A stretch of DNA of 64,000 nucleotides, taken from Hygrophila difformis (lineage: Eukaryota > Streptophyta > Magnoliopsida > Lamiales > Acanthaceae). The stretch covers positions 30,641,453-30,705,452 of the forward strand of contig JAOANR010000014.1 of the NCBI GenBank assembly GCA_030278955.1, given 5' to 3'. The translations under genes and the position numbers were made by a program. Below the pieces are notes generated by a model. That model worked only from the letters and a program-made list of their open reading frames with translations, was not told the DNA's origin and did not search any database. This document shows, one piece after another, positions 1-9,393 of the stretch (position 1 is the stretch's first letter; the number at the start of each line of letters is the position of its first letter).

Positions 1-551
1 GTTTAGCTTAGATCTTTGGATGAACTTCGAACTTAGGGTTTAGGGACAAAATTTGGGGATTTGTTGTTTTTAGACTTAATTTGTGCAACTAGCGAGTTTA
101 TGCGATACTTGGTGTTATTTTTGTTGATTAGGAAGTATTTGTGCAATAATGTATGCCTAGTTGGAGGAAGTTTTTACTAGATTCCATACTTTAGGGAGAG
201 TATGAATTTCCCGATTTGTGTTGGTATTGTGGGCATGCGGATGAGTTCGTTGTCGTTGTTTTGTGCCCTATTATGACGATGAGTTATTGCCTAGGCAATT
301 GTTTTGATTTGGGGACGTTTCCCATGTGTTTACAAGTAAACTTTGAACTTGATTTATTGCGCACACAACGTGTTTGACTAAATGTCCCAAAGAGTTTTGG
401 GATTTGTTTAGACATAGTCTTGGTTTGGTTATCCTCTTGATCGCTCGTGTTAGAGCCTACACTTCATGTTCTCGTGTTTTCTAGCCTATACTTGATGTAA
501 TCGCTGTGTAGGATTTATCCTTACATTTGGTATTGGTTGGGTATCTGCAGG
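1..551. other. Non-coding flank of a decayed retroelement ORF
   Basis: No convincing coding region is visible. From position 202 onward the sequence is repeated almost exactly at 8343, on the far side of the gag-only element. Positions 1-201 have no second copy in the window, so this side reads through the insertion point as an unoccupied site. Confidence 0.6.
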
Positions 552-980
552 ATGCTGCTCTTTTTATGGGTTGTTTTGGCATCACTCATGTGTCCCCCGA
601 GGACCAGGAGACGGGTTGCTCAGCGCGATGAGGCTGGCCCTAGCACTGCCGCTCCGGCGATGCCTGATTTCGACGGGAGCGAGTCAGAGGAGGACGAAGA
701 GCAGCGGGGCCCTAAGCTCAGGGGTCTTCCCGACGAGGTGCGTCCCCATCGACACGATAGGTATCGGTTTGCTACTATGGCCTCTCAGGAGTTCTATTTC
801 GACGAGCTTCGTCGGAACAGGTCTTATGTTCCGGAGAGAGGCATGGATCCTCGCTATATGAACGACGACAGGGTTAGTCCAGTTTTGGGCCTTCTTCAGT
901 GGACTGGACTTGCGCGCCATCCCGACAGGGTTAGTCCAGTTTTGGGCCTTCTTCAGTGCTCGGGCGATCAACGTCTACTT
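552..980 (+). pseudogene. Fragment of plant retroelement ORF1-like protein, copy A
   Basis: The reading frame starts at the ATG at 552 and encodes a hydrophobic start, an RTRRR basic stretch, an acidic stretch (SESEEDEE), and then a block of the form RYRFATMASQEFYFDEL...YVPERGMDP. That block resembles the start of the 'putative plant transposon protein' domain found in Athila-like ORF1 products, where an ERG motif follows an aromatic-rich helix. This is family recognition by eye. The copy carries a 57-bp local tandem duplication near 869-957 and is cut at 980, where the sequence switches to the interior of a gag-only retrotransposon. The function of these proteins is not known. It is certainly broken here. 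Confidence 0.5.
869..957 (+). repeat. 57-bp local tandem duplication
   Basis: A 31-bp block beginning CAGGGTTAGTCCAG occurs twice, separated by 26 bp. The matching locus at 9010 has only one block, so the duplication arose in this copy or was lost in the other. Confidence 0.8.
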
Positions 981-1065
981 AGAAGCGTTAACTTGAGACT
1001 AACTTTGCCTTAGTCCTAGATCTTGATCACTTAGAAACTCACCTTCGCGTGCTTGATAACAGAAA

Positions 1066-2109
1066 ATGGCACCTAAGGGAAAATCGAGGAAAGTAAGTCC
1101 AAACGGCACTGACACTGACCTCCCAAGCGCACCTAACAACAATGAGATTCCTCCGAACATAGGAGATCGAGCGCCTCATCTTCCCAACAACATGGATGAA
1201 CGTTTAAGGATGGTAGAAGCAGTACTCAAAGCTTTGGGAAACGCTGAGGTACGAAGGACACCAGTGGGTGTACCACCGCCGGCAGCCCGACTCAATTACC
1301 TAGCGTTAGTGAACCCTTACCAGCCAACCCACTATGATGGCCAAGAAGATCCGGCCAAACTGGAAGATTGGATCCGCACATTTGATAAACTCCTTAGCGC
1401 TGTCAAATGTCCTGAGGACGAGAAGGTCCAAGTGGCGACCTACTATCTTGGCGGAGAGGCAGACGAATGGTGGCATAACCTCCAAGGAAATTTAACTAAA
1501 GCCTTCCTATGGGGAGAATTTAAGGAGGTCTTGAGGGAAAGGTTTTACCCAATGAGCATTAAGGCCGCAAAGTATGAAGAATTTGTCCATTTAAGACAAG
1601 GTGGGCAAACGGTACAAGAGTACTATGCCAAGTTTAAGGAGCTGATTAGATTTGCTCCTGCAATGGTGCCAACTGACTTCGACAAGGCGCAGAAGTTCGA
1701 GATGGGTTTGAATCTTGATATTCGAGAGATATTGGTGGGAGGACAATGCACGACTTTGCAGGCGGTATATGACCGGGCAGTAACAGTCGCTCGTGTCCAA
1801 CAATTAAAGCGAAAGGACAGTGACGAATCGAGCAAAAACTCGCAAGGATTTGAGAAGAAGAATCGTAATAAGAACAAGAATAATAACTTTAGGAGGGGCA
1901 ATGAACAAGCTAGATTCGATGGGTCTAGAGGGAATGATAACTGTGGTGGACTCATACCAAAATGCCCGTGGTGCAATCGACCGCATCTGGTGCGCCGGTG
2001 CCCGAAGCCTGGAGCCTGCTATAAGTGCGGCAAGTTTGGTTACATGGCTAAGGGATGTCGAACGCCGGAGGAGGCGATCGAAAGGAGAATGGATCTGGTG
2101 AACCTCTAG
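1066..2109 (+). CDS. gag: Retrotransposon Gag, 347 aa, gag-only Gypsy element copy A
   Basis: Gag forms the virus-like particle that packages element RNA. The start is fixed by the ATG of MAPKGKSRK, shared with the second copy at 5906. The N-terminal third is low complexity. Residues ~85-235 match the retrotransposon gag domain, with landmarks YDGQEDPAKLEDWI, ATYYLGGEADEWW, RERFYPMS and YYAKFKELIRFAP. A basic, Asn/Lys-rich linker follows. Two zinc-knuckle-like motifs close the protein: CPWCNRPHLVRRC and CYKCGKFGYMAKGC, the second with Tyr where the canonical CCHC knuckle has His. The frame ends in a stop and no protease, reverse transcriptase or integrase follows before the LTR, so the element would depend on pol supplied in trans. 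The ORF is intact. The family call is firm; mobility is inferred to be weak or absent. Confidence 0.9.
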   Translation: MAPKGKSRKVSPNGTDTDLPSAPNNNEIPPNIGDRAPHLPNNMDERLRMVEAVLKALGNAEVRRTPVGVPPPAARLNYLALVNPYQPTHYDGQEDPAKLEDWIRTFDKLLSAVKCPEDEKVQVATYYLGGEADEWWHNLQGNLTKAFLWGEFKEVLRERFYPMSIKAAKYEEFVHLRQGGQTVQEYYAKFKELIRFAPAMVPTDFDKAQKFEMGLNLDIREILVGGQCTTLQAVYDRAVTVARVQQLKRKDSDESSKNSQGFEKKNRNKNKNNNFRRGNEQARFDGSRGNDNCGGLIPKCPWCNRPHLVRRCPKPGACYKCGKFGYMAKGCRTPEEAIERRMDLVNL

Positions 2110-2195
2110 CAGGGAGAAGCTGAAAAAGGAAACAAGGTCAAAACTCGAACATCCTTGAGAATAATGCATAGGCAGTTATGGGGACATAACTGTAA

Positions 2196-2219
2196 TCTTA
2201 AGGGGGGAGGATGTAACCA
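2196..2219 (+). promoter_or_regulatory. Internal second polypurine tract with LTR-start mimic
   Basis: CTTAAGGGGGGAGGATGTAAC lies ~230 bp upstream of the true tract-LTR junction at 2425-2440. It repeats the same layout, a purine run followed by TGTAA. The equivalent positions in the other copies (7036-7059; minus strand 32915-32942) keep it. Confidence 0.55.
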
Positions 2220-4287
2220 CCCGAATATTATGTATCCCAAATCAATAAAATAAACAAATTCAAATTTTTTTTGAACTACGTAATGGCTTGATCCCTTAAC
2301 ATGGTACGTAGGCAACTTGGAAATTTCAATTCTGAGTTCAGTCACAAAATAATAAAATAAACAAAAGGACCCTAACTCTTAGCGCGAGAAAAGCCGAAAC
2401 GCAACTTCGAGGACGGAGTTGATTCTTAAGGGGGTAGACTGTAATACCCGAGATTTTTATCGGCGTCCAAAGAAGTAAAATTAGTTCCTTAATCCGATCA
2501 AGGTCAAATTATCCCCGAGAAGAAGAAAATAATTTATCACAATAAATTATTGCTCGGAAATGAAACGCCGATAGAGTCAAAAAATCAAAAAGGAATAAAA
2601 AGAGGGAAAAGGAAGCCCGAAGATATTCCATGGATTGATCCCAAAAGAAATGGAATTAAATTCAAGATCAAGAAGAATTTTAATTCCAAAAACCCGTAAA
2701 GTCGGAAATAATTTAATTATTTTTGATGAATTATTAACAAGTGGTCAACAAGTCAATGCTTCACACTATTTATGGTAAGTGTATTTGGATATAATTGATT
2801 GATTTTGGGAGGGGTGGTGGACGTCCCTTGTATAGAAATTAAGTAGGAAAAATTTGTTTGGTTACAAATAAGTGCAAAAAGGGTAAGGAGATCACCCATG
2901 GCAAAATAATTTTTCCTTGAGCAATATTTTAGAAAAGTTGGATTTTGTGCACCATTTTGATATTTGCAATGATCTTAAATGATTTTTGCAGCCACCTTAC
3001 CCTTTTAGTCGAAACCCTAGACCCCAAAACCCTATAAGTTCAGCCCCAACAACCTCTCTTCTCCCTTTCGAAAAATCTTCGGCAAACGAGAGTTCTTTGT
3101 GAGTGTAGTATTCTTCGTGCGGAGGCAATTTCGGACTGATTTCTCTTTGTTTCTACCTCAAGCTTAGAAGGTATACTTCATCCTTACACTTTTCCCTACC
3201 TCAGGTCGAATTTAGAGTCCTAACTTTTAGTTTTTCGCTCTTGTATTCACAAATCGGGACCGAAGAGAAAGAGACGAGTAGATTGGACGCGTTCACGGAC
3301 TCCGGAGGCCATCCCGATGAAATCTAAGACTTTAGATCTTAGATACTGTAAGTTGATTCTTCTCATAACCGTTTTGGTGTCCTAAAATCGAACGGAATGC
3401 AAGTTATAGTCAACGTACGAAAATCTTTCCCAAAAACGCTCCCTACGCGCGCTTTCTGAAATCCAACTTTTAAGCCCTTTTGGAGATTTCAAACGGAGAA
3501 ACTTAAAACTACAAACTTGTTCCTAATGAGTTAAAGTATATCGTGTTAAATTTTCAGAATTTTTCGTCGATGTTTGGTCTGTCAAATCCGATCTGGTATT
3601 TTCTGAGTAATTCTTCAAACCCGAAAAAGCTGACAGAATTTCATGTCCGACTTCTTTGACGTTTTTCTAATGGATCCCATCGAAACTAATCTTTGATGTA
3701 AAAATGAAAGTTGTAGACAACAATCTCTAGAATGTGTCTGTAAAATTTCGTAAATTTTCGTTAACGTTTGGACCCTCGAACTCGACCTGAATATTCTGTG
3801 TTTTAAAAAGAAAATAGGAACAGATTTCCTAACTGAACTTGATGCGTGGATCTGATCTGATCCGGAGTGTTTTCGGACAAAATACCTCTAATAGAACTTG
3901 TTCATTTTTGTGTCATGTACGTGCCCGTATATTTTCATAATTTTTGGAGTTCGTTTACTAGGTAGAAAACGTGTTTTAAAAACATTGCGCTGTTACTGGA
4001 AGAATTGGCAGATTATGCGTTTTATGAAGATTGCAAAATTTGACTTGTTTCCTTACCTGATTTGGAGAAACCTAAAACACGAAAGTTGTTCGTTAGGGTG
4101 TCGTTGGTACACTGAGTAAATTTCATAGTGATCGCCTTAAGAATTAATTTTTGAAACCAAAAGGCGTAATCTGCGACGTGTGTGCTTACTAAACCTTGAG
4201 ATTTATGGAAAACTTTCCTTGCGACACTTTCAACAATTTTGAAAACATTATGATTTATGATCGAATTGGGAACTATGAAATCTTGAT

Positions 4288-4637
4288 TATGTGGCTTGTG
4301 GACATAAGAGCCCAAGCGTACGACTAGCGGACATAAGAGCCCTAGTGAAACATAAATTATGAGGCTTGTGGACATAAGAGCCCAAGCGTACGACTAGCGG
4401 ACATAAGAGCCCTAGTGAAGCATTAATTATGAGGCTTGTGGTCATAAGAGCCCAAGCGTACGACTAGCGGACATAAGAGCCCTAGTGAAATATTGATTGA
4501 GGCTTGTGGACATAAGAGCCCAAGCGTTCGACTAGAGGACATAAGAGCCCTAGTGAAATATCGACCATGAGGCTTGTGGACATAAGAGCCCTAGCGAATG
4601 GTGATTTGTAAGACTTGTGGACATAAGTGCCCAAGTG
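4288..4637 (+). repeat. ~70-bp tandem repeats inside the LTR
   Basis: About four full and two partial units, each made of two ~35-bp half-units sharing GGACATAAGAGCCC. The block lies roughly 650-1000 bp from the LTR 3' end. The other family member in this window has an unrelated tandem repeat at the corresponding place. Confidence 0.9.
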
Positions 4638-4914
4638 GAAACAAAAGTAGAAGAATGAAATATTAGCTATGCGAGAACATATAATCTATCCCATGAATTA
4701 TGAAACCCTTTGACTTATAGTTTAAATTTCAAAAAAAATTTATATACTTAGTATTTGTGTACGTCTCTTTACGTTTAGAATCATGCAGTTAAATTCTTAT
4801 TATTAATGTTGACAAAATACATTTTTATATTATAAAATGTGCATGAGTAAAAAGGAGAATTTTTATTATGTATATTTTAAAACCCATTATTGTTATGTTA
4901 AGAATTAACTTACT

Positions 4915-4931
4915 CAGTATTTTATATACTG
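4915..4931 (+). promoter_or_regulatory. Conserved LTR stem-loop (CAGTAT / ATACTG)
   Basis: A 6-bp stem with a 5-nt loop, between TTAACTTACT and an AAACCG block. The same position in related LTRs has CAGCAC/GTGCTG or CAGCA/TGCTG, so pairing is kept while sequence changes. The role is unknown. Confidence 0.6.
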
Positions 4932-5288
4932 ATAAAACCGTTGTTTCATTTTTTTACAGAGTATGAAGAAATGGCATGAGCATGCACGCATATTGGGGGC
5001 TCGGGAATTAAATTAATAGTTGTGAATGTTATATCTTGTTAGACTTAAATTACCCGCTGCGTTTTGGCCATGTCGGCCCATATTTAAATTTTCCGCTGCG
5101 ACTTATTTTATTTTGTGTGGATTATACTATGTAACTTTAAAATAAATCTTTTTGGGCTTGCTTTTAAATTATTTTGAAATACCTTTAGCCTTGCATCTCT
5201 CAAGCGAGCTCGAATGAACTCGTGTCTTGCTTGGAAGGTGTGGCGGTGGCATCCCGGCCTGGGTTATCAAATCCGGGGTGTTACAAAG

Positions 5289-5301
5289 TGGTATCAGAGC
5301 C
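5289..5301 (+). promoter_or_regulatory. Primer-binding site, initiator Met tRNA
   Basis: TGGTATCAGAGCC starts 3 nt after the LTR ends and complements the 3' end of plant initiator tRNA-Met. This site primes minus-strand DNA synthesis. Confidence 0.92.
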
Positions 5302-5905
5302 CGGACTATTTTTAAAACTAGTATTATTATTTTCAAACTATTACGAGTATTATTTTTAAACTAGTATTATATTTAAAAATCCATTATTATTTTTAAACTA
5401 ACATTTTTGAGCCCAAATTTTTTTTCTAAGCCCTAACTTTTAGCCCAAATTTATTATTTTAAATCCCAAACCTTTTGAGCCTAAAATTATTTTTCCTAGC
5501 CCAAATCCTTAGCCCAATATTTAATTACTATGTTGGCCCAATTATTTTGGCCCAATAACCTTGTTTTTACTTAAAGCCCAAATAATTTATTTACTTCGGC
5601 CCAATATAGTGGCCCAAACCTTTTATCCTTATTTTAATCTATCCATGGAATAAATTTATTTTTAAAACCCATGGATAAATAAATGCATGCATTAAATTTT
5701 TATTGGGAGGATTACATATGCATATGCATACATAAATATCTGTACTAACCTCTTATGTGAATTATATGTGATACCTAAACTTCTCACTCCAGTGTTCGAC
5801 ATGACCTTGAGACTTGACTTAGAAGCGTTAACTTGAGACTAACTTTGCCTTAGTCCTAGATCTTGATCACTTAGAAACTCACCTTCGCGTGCTTGATAAC
5901 AGAAA
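5302..5905 (+). other. Untranslated leader of gag-only element
   Basis: AT-rich leader with many repeats of a GCCCAA motif (about 5410-5620). I see no ORF. The final ~88 bp match the sequence just before the first gag copy. Confidence 0.6.
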
Positions 5906-6949
5906 ATGGCACCTAAGGGAAAATCGAGGAAAGTAAGTCCAAACGGCACTGACACTGACCTCCCAAGCGCACCTAACAACAATGAGATTTCTCCGAACAT
6001 AGGAGATCGAGCGCCTCATCTTCCCAACAACATGGATGAACGTTTAAGGATGGTAGAAGCAGTACTCAAAGCTTTGGGAAACGCTGAGGTACGAAGGACA
6101 CCAGTGGGTGTACCACCGCCGGCAGCCCGACTCAATTACCTAGCGTTAGTGAACCCTTACCAGCCAACCCACTATGATGGCCAAGAAGATCCGGCCAAAC
6201 TGGAAGATTGGATCCGCACATTTGATAAGCTCCGTAGCGCTGTCAAATGTCCCGCGGACGAGAATTTCCAAGTGGCGACCTACTATCTTGGCGGAGAGGC
6301 AGACGAATGGTGGCATAACCTCCAAGGAAATTTAACTAAAGCCTTCCTATGGGAAGAATTTAAGGAGGTCTTGAGGGAAAGGTTTTACCCAATGAGCATT
6401 AAGGCCGCAAAGTATGAAGAATTTGTCCATTTAAGACAAGGTGGGCAAACGGTACAAGAGAACTATGCCAAGTTTAAGGAGCTGATTAGATTTGCTCCTG
6501 CAATGGTGCCAACTGACTTCGACAAGGCGCAGAAGTTCGAGATGGGTTTGAATCTTGATATTCGAGAGATATTGGTGGGAGGACAATGCACGACTTTGCA
6601 GGCGGTATATGACCGGGCAGTAACAGTCGCTCGTGTCCAACAATTAAAGCGAAAGGACAGTGACGAATCGAGCAAAAACTCGCAAGGATTTGAGAAGAAG
6701 AATCGTAATAAGAACAAGAATAATAACTTTAGGAGGGGCAATGACCAAGCTAGATTCGATGGGTCTAGAGGGAATGATAACTGTGGTGCACTCATACCAA
6801 AATGCCCGCGGTGCAATCGACCGCATCTGGTGCGCCGGTGCCCGAAGCCTGGAGCCTGCTATAAGTGCGGCAAGTTTGGTTACATGGCTAAGGGATGTCG
6901 AACGCCGGAGGAGGCGATCGAAAGGAGAATGGATCTGGTGAACCTCTAG
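5906..6949 (+). CDS. gag: Retrotransposon Gag, 347 aa, gag-only Gypsy element copy B
   Basis: Same protein as the copy at 1066 with a handful of substitutions, for example CPRCN instead of CPWCN in the first knuckle and ENYAKF instead of EYYAKF in the gag domain. It keeps the gag core (YYLGGEADEWW, RERFYPMS), the Asn/Lys-rich basic linker, and the second zinc knuckle with Tyr in the His position (CYKCGKFGYMAKGC). The shared Tyr suggests the change predates the duplication of the two interiors. It is flanked by a primer-binding site and leader upstream and two polypurine tracts downstream, so its element (2440-8342) is structurally complete for a gag-only, non-autonomous type. No pol is present. 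Confidence 0.9.
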   Translation: MAPKGKSRKVSPNGTDTDLPSAPNNNEISPNIGDRAPHLPNNMDERLRMVEAVLKALGNAEVRRTPVGVPPPAARLNYLALVNPYQPTHYDGQEDPAKLEDWIRTFDKLRSAVKCPADENFQVATYYLGGEADEWWHNLQGNLTKAFLWEEFKEVLRERFYPMSIKAAKYEEFVHLRQGGQTVQENYAKFKELIRFAPAMVPTDFDKAQKFEMGLNLDIREILVGGQCTTLQAVYDRAVTVARVQQLKRKDSDESSKNSQGFEKKNRNKNKNNNFRRGNDQARFDGSRGNDNCGALIPKCPRCNRPHLVRRCPKPGACYKCGKFGYMAKGCRTPEEAIERRMDLVNL

Positions 6950-7035
6950 CAGGGAAAAGCTGAAAAAGGGAACAAGGTCAAAACTCGAACATCCTTGAGA
7001 ATAATGCATAGGCAGTTATGGGGACATAACTGTAA

Positions 7036-7059
7036 TCTTAAGGGGGGAGGATGTAACCA
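7036..7059 (+). promoter_or_regulatory. Internal second polypurine tract (copy B)
   Basis: Purine run followed by GGATGTAAC, ~230 bp before the true 3' LTR. It is the same arrangement as at 2196. Confidence 0.5.
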
Positions 7060-7265
7060 CCCGAATATTATGTGTCCCAAATCAATAAAATAAACAAATT
7101 CAAATTTTTTTTAAACTACGTAATGGCTTGATCCCTTAACAGGGTACGTAGGCAACTTGGAAATTTCAATTCTGAGTTCAGTCACAAAATAATAAAATAA
7201 ACAAAAGGACCATAACTCTTAGCGCGAGAAAAGCCGAAACGCAACTTCGAGGACGAAGTTGATTC

Positions 7266-7280
7266 ATAAGGGGGGTAGAC
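7266..7280 (+). promoter_or_regulatory. Polypurine tract
   Basis: ATAAGGGGGGTAGAC directly abuts the TGTAATACCC start of the 3' LTR and would prime plus-strand synthesis. Confidence 0.75.
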
Positions 7281-8342
7281 TGTAATACCCGAGATTTTTA
7301 TGATCGAATTGGGAACTATGAAATCTTGATTATGTGGCTTGTGGACATAAGAGCCCAAGAGTACGACTAGCGGACATAAGAGCCCTAGTGAAACATAAAT
7401 TATGAGGCTTGTGGACATAAGAGCCCAAGCGTACGACTAGCGGACATAAGAGCCCTAGTGAAGCATTAATTATGAGGCTTGTGGATATAAGAGTCCAAGC
7501 GTACGACTAGCGGACATAAGAGCCCTAGTGAAATATTGATTTGAGGCTTGTGGACATAAGAGCCCAAGCGTTCGACTAGAGGACATAAGAGCCCTAGTGA
7601 AATATCGACCATGAGGCTTGTGGACATAAGAGCCCTAGCGAATGGTGATTTGTAAGACTTGTGGACATAAGTGCCCAAGTGGAAACAAAAGTAGAAGAAT
7701 GAAATATTAGCTATGCGAGAACATATAATCTATCCCATGAATTATGAAACCCTTTGACTTATAGTAAATTCCTTTTGTTAAATTTCAAAAAAAATTTATA
7801 TACTTAGTATTTGTGTACGTCTCTTTACGTTTAGAATCATGCAGTTAAATTCTTATTATTAATGTTGACAAAATACATTTTTATATTATAAAATGTGCAT
7901 GAGTAAAAAGGAGAATTTTTATTATGTATATTTTAAAACCCATTATTGTTATGTTAAGAATTAACTTACTCAGTATTTTATATACTGATAAAACCGTTGT
8001 TTCATTTTTTTTACAGAGTATGAAGAAATGGCATGAGCATGCACGCATATTGGGGGCTCGGGAATTAAATTAATAGTTGTGAATGTTATATCTTGTTAGA
8101 CTTAAATTACCCGCTGCGTTTTGGCCATGTCGGCCCATATTTAAATTTTCCGCTGCGACTTATTTTATTTTGTGTGGATTATACTATGTAACTTTAAAAT
8201 AAATCTTTTTGGGCTTGCTTTTAAATTATTTTGAAATACCTTTAGCCTTGCATCTCTCAAGCGAGCTCGAATGAACTCGTGTCTTGCTTGGAAGGTGTGG
8301 CGGTGGCATCCCGGCCTGGGTTATAAAATTCGGGGTGTTACA
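7281..8342 (+). mobile_element. 3' LTR of gag-only element, internally deleted (1062 bp)
   Basis: It has the same ends as the LTR at 2440 but lacks about 1.8 kb corresponding to 2461-4258. The breakpoints share a GATTT(TT)AT microhomology. The tandem repeat block (7330-7682), the stem-loop (7971-7987) and the terminal region are retained. The deleted part would include the U3 promoter. Confidence 0.9.
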
Positions 8343-8692
8343 ATGAATTTCCCGATTTGTGTTGGTATTGTGGGCATGCGGATGAGTTCGTTGTCGTTGT
8401 TTTGTGCCCTATTATGACGATGAGTTATTGCCTAGGCAATTGTTTTGATTTGGGGACGTTTCCCATGTGTTTACAAGTAAACTTTGAACTTGATTTATTG
8501 CGCACACAACGTGTTTGACTAAATGTCCCAAAGAGTTTTGGGATTTGTTTAGACATAGTCTTGGTTTGGTTATCCTCTTGATCGCTCGTGTTAGAGCCTA
8601 CACTTCATGTTCTCGTGTTTTCTAGCCTATACTTGATGTAATCGCTGTGTAGGATTTATCCTTACATTTGGTATTGGTTGGGTATCTGCAGG
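8343..8692. other. Non-coding flank, second copy of 202-551
   Basis: Nearly identical to the leader of the ORF1-like fragment near the start of the window. ATGAA at its left edge is the candidate target site of the element that ends at 8342. Confidence 0.7.
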
Positions 8693-9338
8693 ATGCTGCT
8701 CTTTTTATGGGTTGTTTTGGCATCACTCATGTGTCCCCCGAGGACCAGGAGACGGGTTGCTCAGCGCGATGAGGCTGGCCCTAGCACTGCCGCTCCGGCG
8801 ATGCCTGATTTCGACGGGAGCGAGTCAGAGGAGGACGAAGAGCAGCGGGGCCCTAAGCTCAGGGGTCTTCCCGACGAGGTGCGCCCCCATCGACACGATA
8901 GGTATCGGTTTGCTACTATGGCCTCTCAGGAGTTCTATTTCGACGAGCTTCGTCGGAACAGGTCTTATGTTCCGGAGAGAGGCATGGATCCTCGCTATAT
9001 GGACGAAGACAGGGTTAGTCCAGTTTTGGGCCTTCTTCAGTGCTCGGGCGATCAACGTCTACTTCGGCCTTCCTGACAACGGCGTATTCCGGCCACAACC
9101 TGAGGGTCGTATACCCCCGCCTGCGTGGGGCGTTTTATGCACCTTGATGGCTCCCCAGCTCGAGCACGATCATGAGCTGCGGTTGACGACGATGGACTCT
9201 CCGTGGCGCGAGCTTGCTCAGATATGGTTAGACCGTGTCCGGCTGATTACCCGGAGCCATATTGTTATAGACCACGTCTCATGCCGTTTTGGCAATATAT
9301 CTCAAGTATTTCGCGCGGGGTCACCATCGTCCATATAG
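8693..9338 (+). pseudogene. Plant retroelement ORF1-like fragment, copy B, frameshifted
   Basis: It repeats the reading frame seen at 552 through MDPRYM and then continues further. After a frameshift near 9005-9020, a second frame gives FFSARAINVYFGLPDNGVF, the AIN-Y-GLPD signature common in plant ORF1/'putative plant transposon protein' domains, and runs to a stop at 9336-9338. Key parts are in two frames, so no full product is made. The tail from 9196 onward reappears after the gap at 51688, with small indels. I infer a relic of an Athila-like or related element. Confidence 0.5.
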
Positions 9339-9393
9339 GCACGAAGTGAATCGTTAGGAGGGCACCCTGCAGAGCACTCACCCCCTAATTTTA

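Larger units (their letters stand above)
981..2439 (+). mobile_element. Partial interior of a gag-only Gypsy element (copy A)
   Basis: This stretch is nearly identical to 5819-7280, the interior of the complete copy downstream. It lacks the primer-binding site and first ~530 bp of the interior. Its left edge sits at an ACTT shared by host sequence and element, suggesting a microhomology join. Its right edge runs through a polypurine tract (TTAAGGGGGTAGAC) directly into the LTR at 2440. Confidence 0.85.
2440..5285 (+). mobile_element. LTR of gag-only Gypsy element, 2846 bp (full length)
   Basis: It begins TGTAATACCCGAGA and ends GGGGTGTTACA, a TG...CA LTR with inverted TGTAA/TTACA termini. 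It is followed after AAG by a primer-binding site for initiator methionine tRNA, so it acts as the 5' LTR of the copy at 5286-7280. It is also preceded by a polypurine tract, so it is the 3' LTR of the partial copy at 981-2439. It contains a ~70-bp tandem repeat block (4288-4637), a conserved stem-loop (4915-4931) and a pyrimidine-rich tract ending in ACAG just after that stem-loop. No target duplication is found on its left side. Confidence 0.9.
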
